This document shows positions 33,794 through 42,159 of a DNA stretch of 64,000 nt, in pieces (positions within the stretch are counted from its first letter, which is position 1; each line of letters starts with the position of its first letter). The stretch is from contig NZ_FZOR01000012.1 of the NCBI RefSeq assembly GCF_900188445.1, positions 1 through 64,000 on the forward strand. Direction: 5' to 3'. Under the pieces are notes generated by a model. The model saw only the letters and a program-made list of their open reading frames with translations. It was not told the origin of the DNA and made no database searches. The stretch is from Actinomadura meyerae (GTDB taxonomy: Bacteria > Actinomycetota > Actinomycetes > Streptosporangiales > Streptosporangiaceae). Made by a program: the position numbers and the translations under genes.

Positions 33794-34596
33794 CAGAACC
33801 TCGGGGGGAACAGGACCTGGTAGATCATGGTGAGGATGTAGTTCGTCGCGAACACCACGATCGAGGTGACGACGACGGCCTTGTTCACCGCGCGGCCGAC
33901 GCCGACGGGGCCGTAGTCGCAGTTCATGCCCATGTAGCAGGCGACGGCGGCGGCGATGAAGCCGAACACCCACGCCTTGAACAGGGTGATCACCAGGTCT
34001 GAGAACTGCAGCAGGGTGGTCGATCCGTCGAAGAACGCGCCCGGGCTGACGCCCTGCTGGATGACGTTGAAGTAGTAGCCGCCGATGACGCCCGCCAGGA
34101 TCACCACCGAGCACAGCAGCCCGGACACCATGCTCGCCGCCCACAGCCTGGGGGTGACCAGGCGGTGGATCGGGTTGATGCCCATGACCTCCATCGCCGC
34201 GAGTTCGTCGCGGATGTTGCGGGCGCCCATGTCGGCGGTGATCGCCGAGCCGCCCACGCCGGAGACCAGCAGCGCCGCGGCCAGCGGCGCCACCTGCTGG
34301 ATCATCGCGGCGGTGAGCAGGGCGCCGGTGCCCGACTGCGCGCCGAGCTGGCGGGCGATGTCGCCCACCTGGAGCGAGATCGTCGCGCCGAGCGGCACCG
34401 CGATGAGCATGACCGGGACGCTCGTCACGCGTGCCAGGAACCAGCACTGCTCGATGAACTCGCCCCACCACTGACGCAGGTCCCAGGAGCGGCGCAGCCC
34501 TTCGAGCAGGGTCACGCACAGCAGTCCTGTCTCGTCGAGCGCTCGCCCGACGCGTCTGCGGGCCTGGTCCGGGGCCTTCGAGAGGCTCAGGGCCAT
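33793..34596 (-). CDS. YrbE-type (MlaE family) permease, A subunit
   Basis: 267 residues from ATG 34596. Membrane segments plus the MlaE signature, here GSAITADMGARNIRDELAAM followed by EVMGINP. It is the first gene of the operon; AGGGGGAGG about 15 bases upstream may serve as its ribosome-binding site. With the B subunit it makes the permease of an Mce lipid ABC importer. The shared promoter region with the divergent MarR gene (34597-34849) suggests local control. Confidence 0.93.
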   Translation of the reverse strand: MALSLSKAPDQARRRVGRALDETGLLCVTLLEGLRRSWDLRQWWGEFIEQCWFLARVTSVPVMLIAVPLGATISLQVGDIARQLGAQSGTGALLTAAMIQQVAPLAAALLVSGVGGSAITADMGARNIRDELAAMEVMGINPIHRLVTPRLWAASMVSGLLCSVVILAGVIGGYYFNVIQQGVSPGAFFDGSTTLLQFSDLVITLFKAWVFGFIAAAVACYMGMNCDYGPVGVGRAVNKAVVVTSIVVFATNYILTMIYQVLFPPRF

Positions 34597-34849
34597 CAGC
34601 CGGCGACCTCCCCCTGGGGGGTGGGGTGAAGGTACATACCAGCCTCCTTCGTTCTCGGACGTCGGCGCCCATCCGATACGCCGGCTCCCGCCGGGTCACA
34701 GGCGGCGCCCGCGTCCTCTTCGTCGTCGCGCGCCACCGTGGTCTCGGCAGAGACCGGGATCACAGCATGACCCAAGCAAGCACTCGGGTACCACCGCTGT
34801 GATCTGAGGCACTCTATTGGAAGAAGGTCTAAGAAGCGAGTACTTACAT
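34597..34849. promoter_or_regulatory. divergent promoter region of the mce operon and marR-like gene
   Basis: About 250 bases separate the YrbE-A start from the MarR-like gene. The right part is relatively AT-rich (around 34800-34850). No clear operator dyad could be fixed by eye. The only intergenic entry to the nine-gene operon lies here. Confidence 0.55.
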
Positions 34850-35440
34850 ATGGATTTGTCCGAAGCTACGATCGGGCGCACGATGATCGAGACGGGGCGT
34901 GAGATGGAAGACGACATGGACGGCGGCATCGACCCGCTGGTCATGGGCGTCCGGGATCGCTGGGCCGAGCAGGGGCTCCAGGGCGGCCCCTGGCCGTTCA
35001 TGGCGATCTGCGCGGTGGGACGGCTCGATCAGCTCTTCAAGAAGGCCCTCGAAGCGGAGCTGAAGGGCCTCGGCCTGACCCGCAGCGGCTACCTGCTGCT
35101 GACGACGCTGGCCCTCACCACCCGCGGCAGCGCGCGGCTGAGCACGCTCGGCCGGATCCTCATGGTGCACCCGACGACGGTGACGCTGACGGTCGAGCAG
35201 CTTGAGGCGGCGGGCCTCGTCACCCGCACCCGGCATCCCCGCGACCGGCGCGCGACGCTGGTGGAGATCACCGCGGCGGGACGGGAGCGGGCCAACGCGG
35301 CGAGCCTGGCGCTGGAGTCGCCCGGCGGCGCGTTCGCGCCGTTCGCGGGCACGCACCGCGAGGTGTTCGAGGCGCTCCAGCCGGCCCGGCTCGCGGCCGG
35401 CGACGTGGAGCTGCTGAACCCCGGCGGCGCCCGGAGCTGA
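34850..35440 (+). CDS. MarR-family transcriptional regulator
   Basis: 196 residues if the ATG at 34850 (MDLSEATIG) is used; in-frame starts at TTG 34817 and ATG 34904 are possible, and none has a strong ribosome-binding site. Winged HTH of MarR type: LTRSGYLLLTTLAL, LGRILMVHPTTVTLTVEQLEAAGLV, then the wing TRHPRDRRATLVEIT. It is divergent from the mce operon and is its most likely local regulator; MarR proteins usually bind dyads in the shared region and respond to a small aromatic or lipid ligand. Confidence 0.85.
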   Translation: MDLSEATIGRTMIETGREMEDDMDGGIDPLVMGVRDRWAEQGLQGGPWPFMAICAVGRLDQLFKKALEAELKGLGLTRSGYLLLTTLALTTRGSARLSTLGRILMVHPTTVTLTVEQLEAAGLVTRTRHPRDRRATLVEITAAGRERANAASLALESPGGAFAPFAGTHREVFEALQPARLAAGDVELLNPGGARS

Positions 35441-35549
35441 GCCGGTACGGCGACGCCCGGGGCGGCCGCGCGGGGAGGTGCCGGAGGGACGCGGGGGAAG
35501 ACGCGGGACGGGTGAACCGCGTACGATGCGGCCCGCGTACCTTCTATTC

Positions 35550-35595
35550 GACGTACCTTCAGTCCGACGACCCTCAGTTCGACGACCCTCAGTTC
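35550..35595 (+). repeat. 15-bp tandem repeat upstream of the transglycosylase gene
   Basis: gacgaccctcagttc occurs twice head-to-tail (35566-35580, 35581-35595), with a degenerate third unit (gacgtaccttcagtcc) before them. It ends about 40 bases before the start at 35634, inside the probable promoter or leader. Confidence 0.7.
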
Positions 35596-35633
35596 GACCA
35601 CACGACCCCGGGCGATAAGGCAGTCTTCATCCC

Positions 35634-36470
35634 ATGCCCCAGAGTCACGGCACCCGCAGACGTCCCCCCGAGGGCAGGCGCGCCCGCTCCGGGCGGGTCC
35701 CCGCACCGCGTCCGGCGCCGGACGCGTACGACGACTACGACGCGTACGGCGGCTACGGCGGCGGGCCGGGCGGCGGGTCCGGGGCGATGCCGCCCTCCGT
35801 CCCGCCGGAGAAGAAGCGGCGCCTGCGGAAGGTGCTCACCAGCAACGTCACCATCACCGTCGCGGCGATCGCCGCGCTCGGCACCGCGGTCACGGTGGTC
35901 GACCTCAACGCCTTCACCGGCGACGACACCAAGCCGCCGAAGGCCGCCGCGGCCGGGCTGTCGACCAACGACATGCTCGCCGCGCTGACGTCCGCGTCCG
36001 ACATGGACGCGGTCGCCGCCGACGCGATCGCCCACGCCAAGGAGCGCGCGTACAAGCTGCACCAGGCCGAGCTGAAGCGGCTCAAGGAGAAGGCCAAGCG
36101 GGACGCGGCGGCGCGGGCGAAGCTCAAGGCGCAGCAGGAGCGCGAGCGGCTCGCCAAGATGAACCCGAGCGCCGCGCAGAACAAGGCGTACGGCAAGAAG
36201 ATGAACGCCATGAAGGGCTGGGGCCGCTGCTGGCCGTCCCTGCTGACGCTGTGGAACCACGAGAGCGGCTGGAACGAGCGGGCCGTCAACCCGTCCAGCG
36301 GCGCCTACGGCATCCCGCAGGCGCTACCGGGCTCGAAGCTGGCGAGCGCGGGCGCCGACTGGCGCACCAGCTCCCCCACCCAGATCGCGTGGGGGCTCGG
36401 CTACATCAAGGCCCGCTACAAGGACCCGTGCGGCGCCTGGTCGTTCTGGCAGTCGCACAACTGGTACTGA
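35634..36470 (+). CDS. lytic transglycosylase-like cell-wall protein
   Basis: 278 residues. Cytoplasmic basic/Tyr-Gly-rich start (~1-65), one membrane helix (VTITVAAIAALGTAVTVV, about 72-89), then a coiled-coil-like charged region rich in Lys/Glu/Ala (about 130-180). The C-terminal ~85 residues are an SLT-type domain: LLTLWNHESGWNERAVNPSSG with the catalytic Glu in HESGW, then AYGIPQALPGSK, and GYIKARYKDPCGAW. It should cleave peptidoglycan glycan strands outside the membrane. Such proteins are common in actinobacteria near growth and sporulation functions. Confidence 0.87.
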   Translation: MPQSHGTRRRPPEGRRARSGRVPAPRPAPDAYDDYDAYGGYGGGPGGGSGAMPPSVPPEKKRRLRKVLTSNVTITVAAIAALGTAVTVVDLNAFTGDDTKPPKAAAAGLSTNDMLAALTSASDMDAVAADAIAHAKERAYKLHQAELKRLKEKAKRDAAARAKLKAQQERERLAKMNPSAAQNKAYGKKMNAMKGWGRCWPSLLTLWNHESGWNERAVNPSSGAYGIPQALPGSKLASAGADWRTSSPTQIAWGLGYIKARYKDPCGAWSFWQSHNWY

Positions 36471-36471
36471 C

Positions 36472-36536
36472 CGGCGGTACCGGCCGGCGGTACCGGCCGG
36501 CGGTGCTAGTCGGCGGTACTGGTCGGCGGTACTGTT
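36472..36536 (+). repeat. 13-bp tandem repeat, five units
   Basis: Five head-to-tail 13-base units (ccggcggtaccgg twice, then three diverged copies ending in tcggcggtactgt) start right after the transglycosylase stop. They end 72 bases before the TetR start. The first units are themselves near-palindromic around GGTACC. Confidence 0.8.
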
Positions 36537-36608
36537 CGGCGCCAACCGCCTGCGGCCGGTCGACGTTTCGTCCCCGCCCGCGCGTGCGCGAGCTGGCACC
36601 ATGAAGGG

Positions 36609-37322
36609 ATGCGGACGAGCAGGACGCGCCACGGCGGCGACACGGGCAACGGCGACGGGCCGGGCGGAGGGCTCGGCGGCGGGCCGGGCGGCTCGCCGGG
36701 TGGTTCGCCGGGCGGAGGGTCGTCCGGTGGCGGGCGGCAGTGGGCCCGCGCCGACGCCACCCGGCACGCGCTGCTGAGCGCGGCGCAGCAGGTCTTCGCC
36801 GACCGCGGCTACGCCGACGCGGGCATCGCCGAGATCGTGGAGCGGTCCGGCATCAGCGTCGGCAGCCTCTACCACCACTACGGCGGCAAGGCCGGGCTGT
36901 ACGTGGCGCTGTGGGAGGACCTCAGCGCCGAGCAGGAGGCGAGCGCCGCGCAGGCCGTGTCCGCCGCGCGCAAGGACGGCGAGTCCGACCCGATCGCGCT
37001 GTTCACCGCGGGCGCGCGCGCCTACCTGCGAGTGTGCTGGGAGCGGCGGGAGGCGGCCCGGCTGTTCCTCGCCGGGGAGGGCCCGTCGGGGTCGTCGCTG
37101 ATGCGCCGCAGCCGCGCCCAGCACTGGATCGCGCAGAACACCAAGCTGCTGCGCGGCCCCGCGTCCGGTGAGCCCGCGGGGCGCGCCGACCAGGTGCTGA
37201 GCCTGGTGCTGACGACGGTCATCGGCGAGGCCGGACGGGAGATCGCCACGGCCGAGAGCGAGGACGAGGCCGCCGAGATCATCGACGAGGTGTGCCGGAT
37301 CCTGATCCGGCTGGCGCGCTGA
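36609..37322 (+). CDS. TetR-family transcriptional regulator
   Basis: 237 residues. A long Gly-rich N-terminal arm (about residues 10-42, runs of GG and GGSPGG) precedes a standard TetR HTH (about 50-96: ALLSAAQQVFADRGYADAGI, then SGISVGSLYHHYGGKAGLYV). The rest is the helical ligand-binding and dimerisation domain. The glycine arm is unusual for the family; a later start inside it is possible. The gene overlaps the convergent membrane-protein gene by 44 bases. The target is unknown. Confidence 0.88.
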   Translation: MRTSRTRHGGDTGNGDGPGGGLGGGPGGSPGGSPGGGSSGGGRQWARADATRHALLSAAQQVFADRGYADAGIAEIVERSGISVGSLYHHYGGKAGLYVALWEDLSAEQEASAAQAVSAARKDGESDPIALFTAGARAYLRVCWERREAARLFLAGEGPSGSSLMRRSRAQHWIAQNTKLLRGPASGEPAGRADQVLSLVLTTVIGEAGREIATAESEDEAAEIIDEVCRILIRLAR

Positions 37323-37854
37323 CGCCGGGCCGGAACCCGGCGGCGGGCAGCGCGAGCAGCGCCGCCCCGCACAGCGCCGCCGCGCCGACGGCCAGGGTGC
37401 AGGCGGCCACGGTGACGTCCGCGCCCGGTTCCGGGAGGGCGAGGGCGGCGCGGCGCACCGGTTCGGCGATGAGGAGCGGCACGGCGGCCCAGACGGTCAG
37501 CCGCGCCGTCCGGGACCCGTTCAGCAGTTCCGGCGCCGTGTGGGTCAGCAGGGCGCCCGCGGCGAGGAGGAGCGCGCACAGGGCCATGCCGGTGCCGACG
37601 CCGGGCCCGGCCGCGTGCGGGCCCGCGGGGCCCGGTACGAGGGCGTCCAGGAGCCGCAGGAGCCAGACGCGGGACCCGGTGCTGGCGAGGACGCCGATGA
37701 CGAGGACGGCCGACGCCGCCCAGGCCGCGCACAGCAGCGCCACCGCCGCGACGGCGAGGTGGGACTGCTCCCACCGCTGAGCCTGGAGCGGCGGCCCGCC
37801 GGGACGTTCGGGGGCTGCGTCCCGGAGGCCGCCGCGGTCAGGGGCGGACGGCAC
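37279..37854 (-). CDS. integral membrane protein of unknown function
   Basis: 191 residues with four hydrophobic helices (for example LAVAAVALLCAAWAASAVLV and GMALCALLLAAGALL) and a Pro/Gly-rich C-terminus. The family was not recognised. Its start overlaps the end of the upstream surface-protein gene (37838) by 17 bases, so the two are coupled. Its 3' end overlaps the TetR gene on the other strand. Confidence 0.6.
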   Translation of the reverse strand: MPSAPDRGGLRDAAPERPGGPPLQAQRWEQSHLAVAAVALLCAAWAASAVLVIGVLASTGSRVWLLRLLDALVPGPAGPHAAGPGVGTGMALCALLLAAGALLTHTAPELLNGSRTARLTVWAAVPLLIAEPVRRAALALPEPGADVTVAACTLAVGAAALCGAALLALPAAGFRPGVSAPAGSGSGTPRR

Positions 37855-39034
37855 GGATCTGCCCGACCGACAGCCGGATCGGCGGGACCGGCTGGAGCGG
37901 GCGGAGCGGCCGCGCGCGGGCGGGCTGCGGCGGGAGGGTGCGGAGCCGCGCCGCGGTGGGCCGCTTGCCCGCGAGGCGGCGGCGGGCGGCGCGGAGCCTG
38001 CGGCGCGTCACCCGCTCGGCGCGGGTGTCGGCGCGGCGGATCAGCCGGAGCCGCATCAGCAGCAGCGTCACCCCGGCTCCGAGCGCGGCGAGGAAGCCCG
38101 CCTGGAACGCCGCGAGGTCCTCGACGGTGAACGGCTCGGCGGGGATCGTGCGCAGGTTCGACACCGGGACGAGCGGCCCGGACGCCGGCGCGATCTGCGG
38201 GGCGTTCGCGGGCACGATCGGCGGCAGCGCCACCTGCGGCCCCTTCATCCCGGCGAGCGGGTTGAAACCGGACGGCGTCAGCGGCGGCACGCCGGGCGGC
38301 AGGGTCCCCGCGCTGATCCCCGGCGGCAGCGCGCCGGACGCCGAGGTGATGATCAGCTTGTAGGTGCGGGACACGCTGCGCGCCTTGGCCGCCGACACCG
38401 ACGCCCGCAGCGTGATGACGCCGGGCTTGGCGGAGGCCGGGGCCTTCACGGTCGCGATGGCGGACGCCCCGCCGGAGCCGACGGCGCCGAGGGACTGCGC
38501 GCCGGGGCTGACCGACGCGCCCGACGCCGACATCCGCAGCGCGACACCGGTCGCGGTCGCGTACGCCGACGAGATCCGCACGGTCGCGGTGATGGAGCCG
38601 CCGGGCTTCATCGTCGCCTGCGACACCGTCAGCCCGAGCGACAGCACCGGCGTCTTCGGCGTGCCCGACCCGGGCGGCGGGGTCGTCGGGTCGGTGGGCG
38701 TCGACGTCGGAGGCGGGGTCGTCGGATCGGTCGGCGGATCCGTCGGGGGGTCGGATGTCGGCGGATCCGTGGGCGGGTCCGACGTGGGCGGATCCGTGGG
38801 CGGATCGGACGTCGGCGGATCCGTGGGCGGATCCGAGGTCGGCGGATCGGTCGGCGGGTCCGACGTGGGCGGGTCCGACGGCGTCTCGGTCTCGGGCGGG
38901 TCGGACGGCGTGTCGCTCATCGTCGTCTCGGGCGACGGGCTCTCGTCCGCGTACACGGGGTGGACGCCCACCGTCCCGATGAGCGTCACCGCGCCGAGCC
39001 CGGCCAGGACCGAAGCAGCCGATCGTGAACGCAC
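37838..39034 (-). CDS. secreted, membrane-anchored protein with Pro/Asp repeats
   Basis: 398 residues from GTG 39034, which has GGAGG upstream; ATG 39100 in the same frame would add 22 residues. Signal peptide (ASVLAGLGAVTLIGTVGVHPVYA). Residues ~35-115 are Ser/Asp/Pro/Thr repeats, mainly SDPPTDPPT units of 27 bases. A beta-rich domain follows at about 125-230. A C-terminal membrane helix (AGFLAALGAGVTLLLMRLRL) and an Arg-rich cytoplasmic tail end the protein. The design suggests a wall-spanning stalk holding a domain outside the cell. No LPXTG sortase motif was found. Confidence 0.75.
   Translation of the reverse strand: MRSRSAASVLAGLGAVTLIGTVGVHPVYADESPSPETTMSDTPSDPPETETPSDPPTSDPPTDPPTSDPPTDPPTSDPPTDPPTSDPPTDPPTSDPPTDPPTDPTTPPPTSTPTDPTTPPPGSGTPKTPVLSLGLTVSQATMKPGGSITATVRISSAYATATGVALRMSASGASVSPGAQSLGAVGSGGASAIATVKAPASAKPGVITLRASVSAAKARSVSRTYKLIITSASGALPPGISAGTLPPGVPPLTPSGFNPLAGMKGPQVALPPIVPANAPQIAPASGPLVPVSNLRTIPAEPFTVEDLAAFQAGFLAALGAGVTLLLMRLRLIRRADTRAERVTRRRLRAARRRLAGKRPTAARLRTLPPQPARARPLRPLQPVPPIRLSVGQIRAVRP
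38726..38880 (-). repeat. 27-bp tandem repeats coding for SDPPTDPPT
   Basis: About five in-frame units encode alternating SDPPT and DPPT in the surface protein; small base differences between units show that they are not a single recent expansion. Confidence 0.8.
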
Positions 39035-39141
39035 CCCGAACGCACCTCCACCGCGTCGCGACCATCCCGCCGAAATGGCGCTGAAATTGGATGGAAGCAT
39101 GTGCTGATTCGGCTAATCAACCCCGAACGCGAAGGTCCGTG

Positions 39142-40425
39142 TCAGCTGCTCATATCACGCCCTTCCGCAATTGGCCGTTTATCACCGGGTGAGGACTTCG
39201 CCGGGGCGCGCCCGCGGGCCGGTCCGGCGGGCGCGGCGGCGCGCTCGCGCAGCCGCATGGCGCGCAGCACCGCCTCGATCGCGAACCGCGCGTCGGAGTC
39301 GGTGAGCCGGTCGCCGAGCGTGCTCTCGACCTGCCGCATCCGGTAGCGGACGGTCTGCGGGTGGACGCCGAGCTCGGCGGCGATGTCGGCGGCGCTGCCG
39401 CGCGTCGTCAGCCAGGCCCGCAGGGTCTCCAGCAGGCGCTCGCGCTGCCGGGGGGTGAAGTCGTCCATGACGCCGAGGTGCCGCCGCGCGAGCTGGTCGA
39501 TGAGGGCCTGGTCGGACAACAGCCACAGGGTGATGAGGTGCTCCTCGCAGTCGGTGACGGGCGAGTCGCCGAGGACGCCCTCATCCACCAGGCGGAGGGC
39601 GCACCGCGCCCACCGCAGGGAGTCGACGACGCCCGCGGGCGGCACCGCCAGGCCGATGACGAGCTGCCCGTCCGGCAGGACGCGCAGCAGGGAGCGGCGC
39701 CGCTCAGGGGTGATCCGTCCGGGGACGACGAGGAACGGCTGGGTGGCGGTGAGGTCGGCGAGGACGTCCTCGTCGAGGGCGGCCCGCACGTACCGGGCGC
39801 CGGGCGGCGCCACGACGGCGGTCACCTCGTCGGGGACCGTCCACCCGGCCCGCTCGGCGGCCTCGGCGAGGACGCGCGGCGACGTGGTGGGTTGCAGCAG
39901 CAGCTCCATTAAGCGCCGCCGGTGCGCCTCGGCCTCGCCGTCCGGGCGGGCGTCCAGGTAGCCCTCCAGGGCGAGCGCGGCGAGTTCGTCGATGTAGGCG
40001 AACAGGGCGTCGGCGAGCTGGGCCATGACCTCGGGCGACACCCGGCGGCGCGGCCCGACCTTCATGATGCGGCGCCAGGCGACCTGGGCGCCGATGCGCA
40101 GCGCCGCCTGCAGGGTGTCGAGCGTCCGGCCCTCCTGCGCCTCGAAGCGGCCGAGGCGGCGGTAGGTCTCGTAGTGGCGCTCGCGCGGGGCGAGGGGGTT
40201 GGCGACCCGGTCGACGAAGTCGGTCAGGGCGCGTTCGACGCCGATCCGCAGGGCCTCCACGTAGGGGCCCTTCAGCGGGCGCCCGTACTCGGGAATGGAC
40301 CGGCGCACCTCGTCGATGATCTCTTGGGCGAGGCTGGGCAATTCCGGGCGCATCAGCAGGGCGAGCCGGCGAGGCAGCCGGGTCCGGCGCTTCACCGTCC
40401 CCCGCGTCAACGTCTGCTGTGCCAT
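39142..40425 (-). CDS. PucR/CdaR-type helix-turn-helix regulator 1
   Basis: 427 residues from ATG 40425, with GGAGGTGT upstream. An N-terminal helical domain (about 20-180; EGRTLDTLQAALRIGAQVAW) of the RsbT co-antagonist/GGDEF-like type precedes a middle domain. The C-terminal PucR HTH_30 reads LRAWLTTRGSAADIAAELGV, then HPQTVRYRMRQVE. Such regulators respond to metabolites in actinomycetes; the target is unknown. It is a clear paralog of the protein encoded at 40681-41871, just upstream on the same strand. Confidence 0.88.
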   Translation of the reverse strand: MAQQTLTRGTVKRRTRLPRRLALLMRPELPSLAQEIIDEVRRSIPEYGRPLKGPYVEALRIGVERALTDFVDRVANPLAPRERHYETYRRLGRFEAQEGRTLDTLQAALRIGAQVAWRRIMKVGPRRRVSPEVMAQLADALFAYIDELAALALEGYLDARPDGEAEAHRRRLMELLLQPTTSPRVLAEAAERAGWTVPDEVTAVVAPPGARYVRAALDEDVLADLTATQPFLVVPGRITPERRRSLLRVLPDGQLVIGLAVPPAGVVDSLRWARCALRLVDEGVLGDSPVTDCEEHLITLWLLSDQALIDQLARRHLGVMDDFTPRQRERLLETLRAWLTTRGSAADIAAELGVHPQTVRYRMRQVESTLGDRLTDSDARFAIEAVLRAMRLRERAAAPAGPARGRAPAKSSPGDKRPIAEGRDMSS

Positions 40426-40680
40426 GGGCACACCTCCAAGTCGCCGACGTCGCGGACCGGGGATGGCACCGGGCGGGGGCACCCGGCCGTCCGGACGGTC
40501 GGCCGTATGGCGTAACACCGAGGGCGCGCCGAGCGGGGGACCCCTGCACACCCCCCGCAATCAGTGAGCTGAAGCACATTGAACTTAGATCAAATAAGGC
40601 GCGTCAAGGTAAATGAAGAGTAAAATCAGCAGTGTGTGGCCTCTCCGCCACATTCAGCGTCCAATTGGGACGCACTCAAT

Positions 40681-41871
40681 TCACCGGGCGCCCCGCTCTC
40701 GTAGCCGGTGGGCGCGCAGCACGGCGTCGAGGACGAATCGCGCCGCGGGATCGGCGAGCTGCCGGTCGAATGTCGCACTGATCTGGCGCATCCGGTACCG
40801 GACGGTCTGCGGGTGCAGCCGGAGCCGGCGGGCCGCCTCCACCGCGTTCCCCTGTGCCTCCAGCCATGCTCCGAGGGTTTCGGTCATGCGCATACGCCGC
40901 GTCCGCGGGAGTCCGGACAACGCGGCCAATTCGCGTCGGGCAAGCTGGTCGAGCAGCGGGCCGTCCGACAGCAGCCACAGCTCCAGCAGATGACGTTCGC
41001 ACAACGTCGGCCCGCCGTCCTCCAGCAGTCCCGCGTCCACGAGGGCGAGGGCCCGCCGCGCCCACCGCAGCGAGTCGGCGGCCTCCCCCAGCGGGACGGT
41101 GAGGCCCACCGCGAACCGGCGTTCGGGCAGCGCGCGGCCGAGCATCGCCCCGCGCTCGGGCCCGTATCCGCCGGGGATCAGCAGGTGGGGTTCGGCGTCC
41201 GCGAGGTTCACCAGGACGTCGGCGTCCATCGCCTCCCGGAAGCACCGCGCCCCGGCCGGCAGCGCGACCATCGCCACGGTGTCGGGGACGTCCCAGCCGG
41301 ACGCGGCGGCGGCCCCGGCGAGCGCACCGGTCGCGGCTCCCGGCCCGAGCACCATCCGCAGCAGCCGGTGGTCGCCGGGCGGTTCATCAGCGGACGAACG
41401 CACTTCCAGATAGCCCTCGACCGACAGGGAGGCCAGCTCGTCGATGTAGGCGAAGAGGGCCTCGGCCAGCCGGGACATGACCTCGGCGGGCAGCCGCCGC
41501 TCCCGCGCGACGGCCGCGACCCGCCGCCACGCGACCTGCACACCGACCCGGTAGGCGGCCTGGAGCGAGTCGAGCGTGCGCCCCTGGTAGGCCACGCCGC
41601 GGCCGAGTTCCCGGCACAGCTCGTCGCGGCGCTCGTGGGCGCCGCTGCCGCCGGAGACCTGGTCGAGAAAGGCGGTCATGGCCTGCTCGACGGTGACCCG
41701 GAATCCGGCCGGAGTCGTCGGCCCGTCCTGCCGCGAGTACTCCGGGACCGACCGCCGGATCTCCTCGATGATCTCCCCGGCGAGCGTGGGCAGCTCGGCG
41801 CTCAGAATCGCGATGACCTGGGGCGGCAGAGCCCCAGGACGACCCCCTCCCCCAACGAGGGTCTTCGTCAT
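40681..41871 (-). CDS. PucR/CdaR-type helix-turn-helix regulator 2
   Basis: 396 residues from ATG 41871, with GGGGAGAGC upstream. Same layout as its neighbour: helical N-domain (GRTLDSLQAAYRVGVQVAW), middle domain, and C-terminal HTH_30 (LGAWLEAQGNAVEAARRLRL, then HPQTVRYRMRQIS). The 255-base gap to the next gene is AT-rich near 40560-40680 and likely holds a separate promoter. The pair arose by tandem duplication followed by strong divergence. Confidence 0.88.
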   Translation of the reverse strand: MTKTLVGGGGRPGALPPQVIAILSAELPTLAGEIIEEIRRSVPEYSRQDGPTTPAGFRVTVEQAMTAFLDQVSGGSGAHERRDELCRELGRGVAYQGRTLDSLQAAYRVGVQVAWRRVAAVARERRLPAEVMSRLAEALFAYIDELASLSVEGYLEVRSSADEPPGDHRLLRMVLGPGAATGALAGAAAASGWDVPDTVAMVALPAGARCFREAMDADVLVNLADAEPHLLIPGGYGPERGAMLGRALPERRFAVGLTVPLGEAADSLRWARRALALVDAGLLEDGGPTLCERHLLELWLLSDGPLLDQLARRELAALSGLPRTRRMRMTETLGAWLEAQGNAVEAARRLRLHPQTVRYRMRQISATFDRQLADPAARFVLDAVLRAHRLRERGAR

Positions 41872-42159
41872 CCGCTCTCCCCTTCGCGAGGTCAAACTAA
41901 TTGCCCCAATTAAAAGGTAACCCACCCCGCGCCCGCCGCACACCATTACAGAAAGATCTTCAGGCCCCGAATGCCGGGAACACTCACCCGGCAACAAAAA
42001 CGACCCTATTCATTGATCACCCGGAGACAATCCGAAGGGCGCCCGCACGGCCCCGGCGCCCCCGCGACCCCATCCCGGCGGACGACCCCACCCCCACCCC
42101 AGAGGGATCTTTAGGCACAATTCCGTCATTACGCCACGTAACGGCTACCGGCGTGCGAC

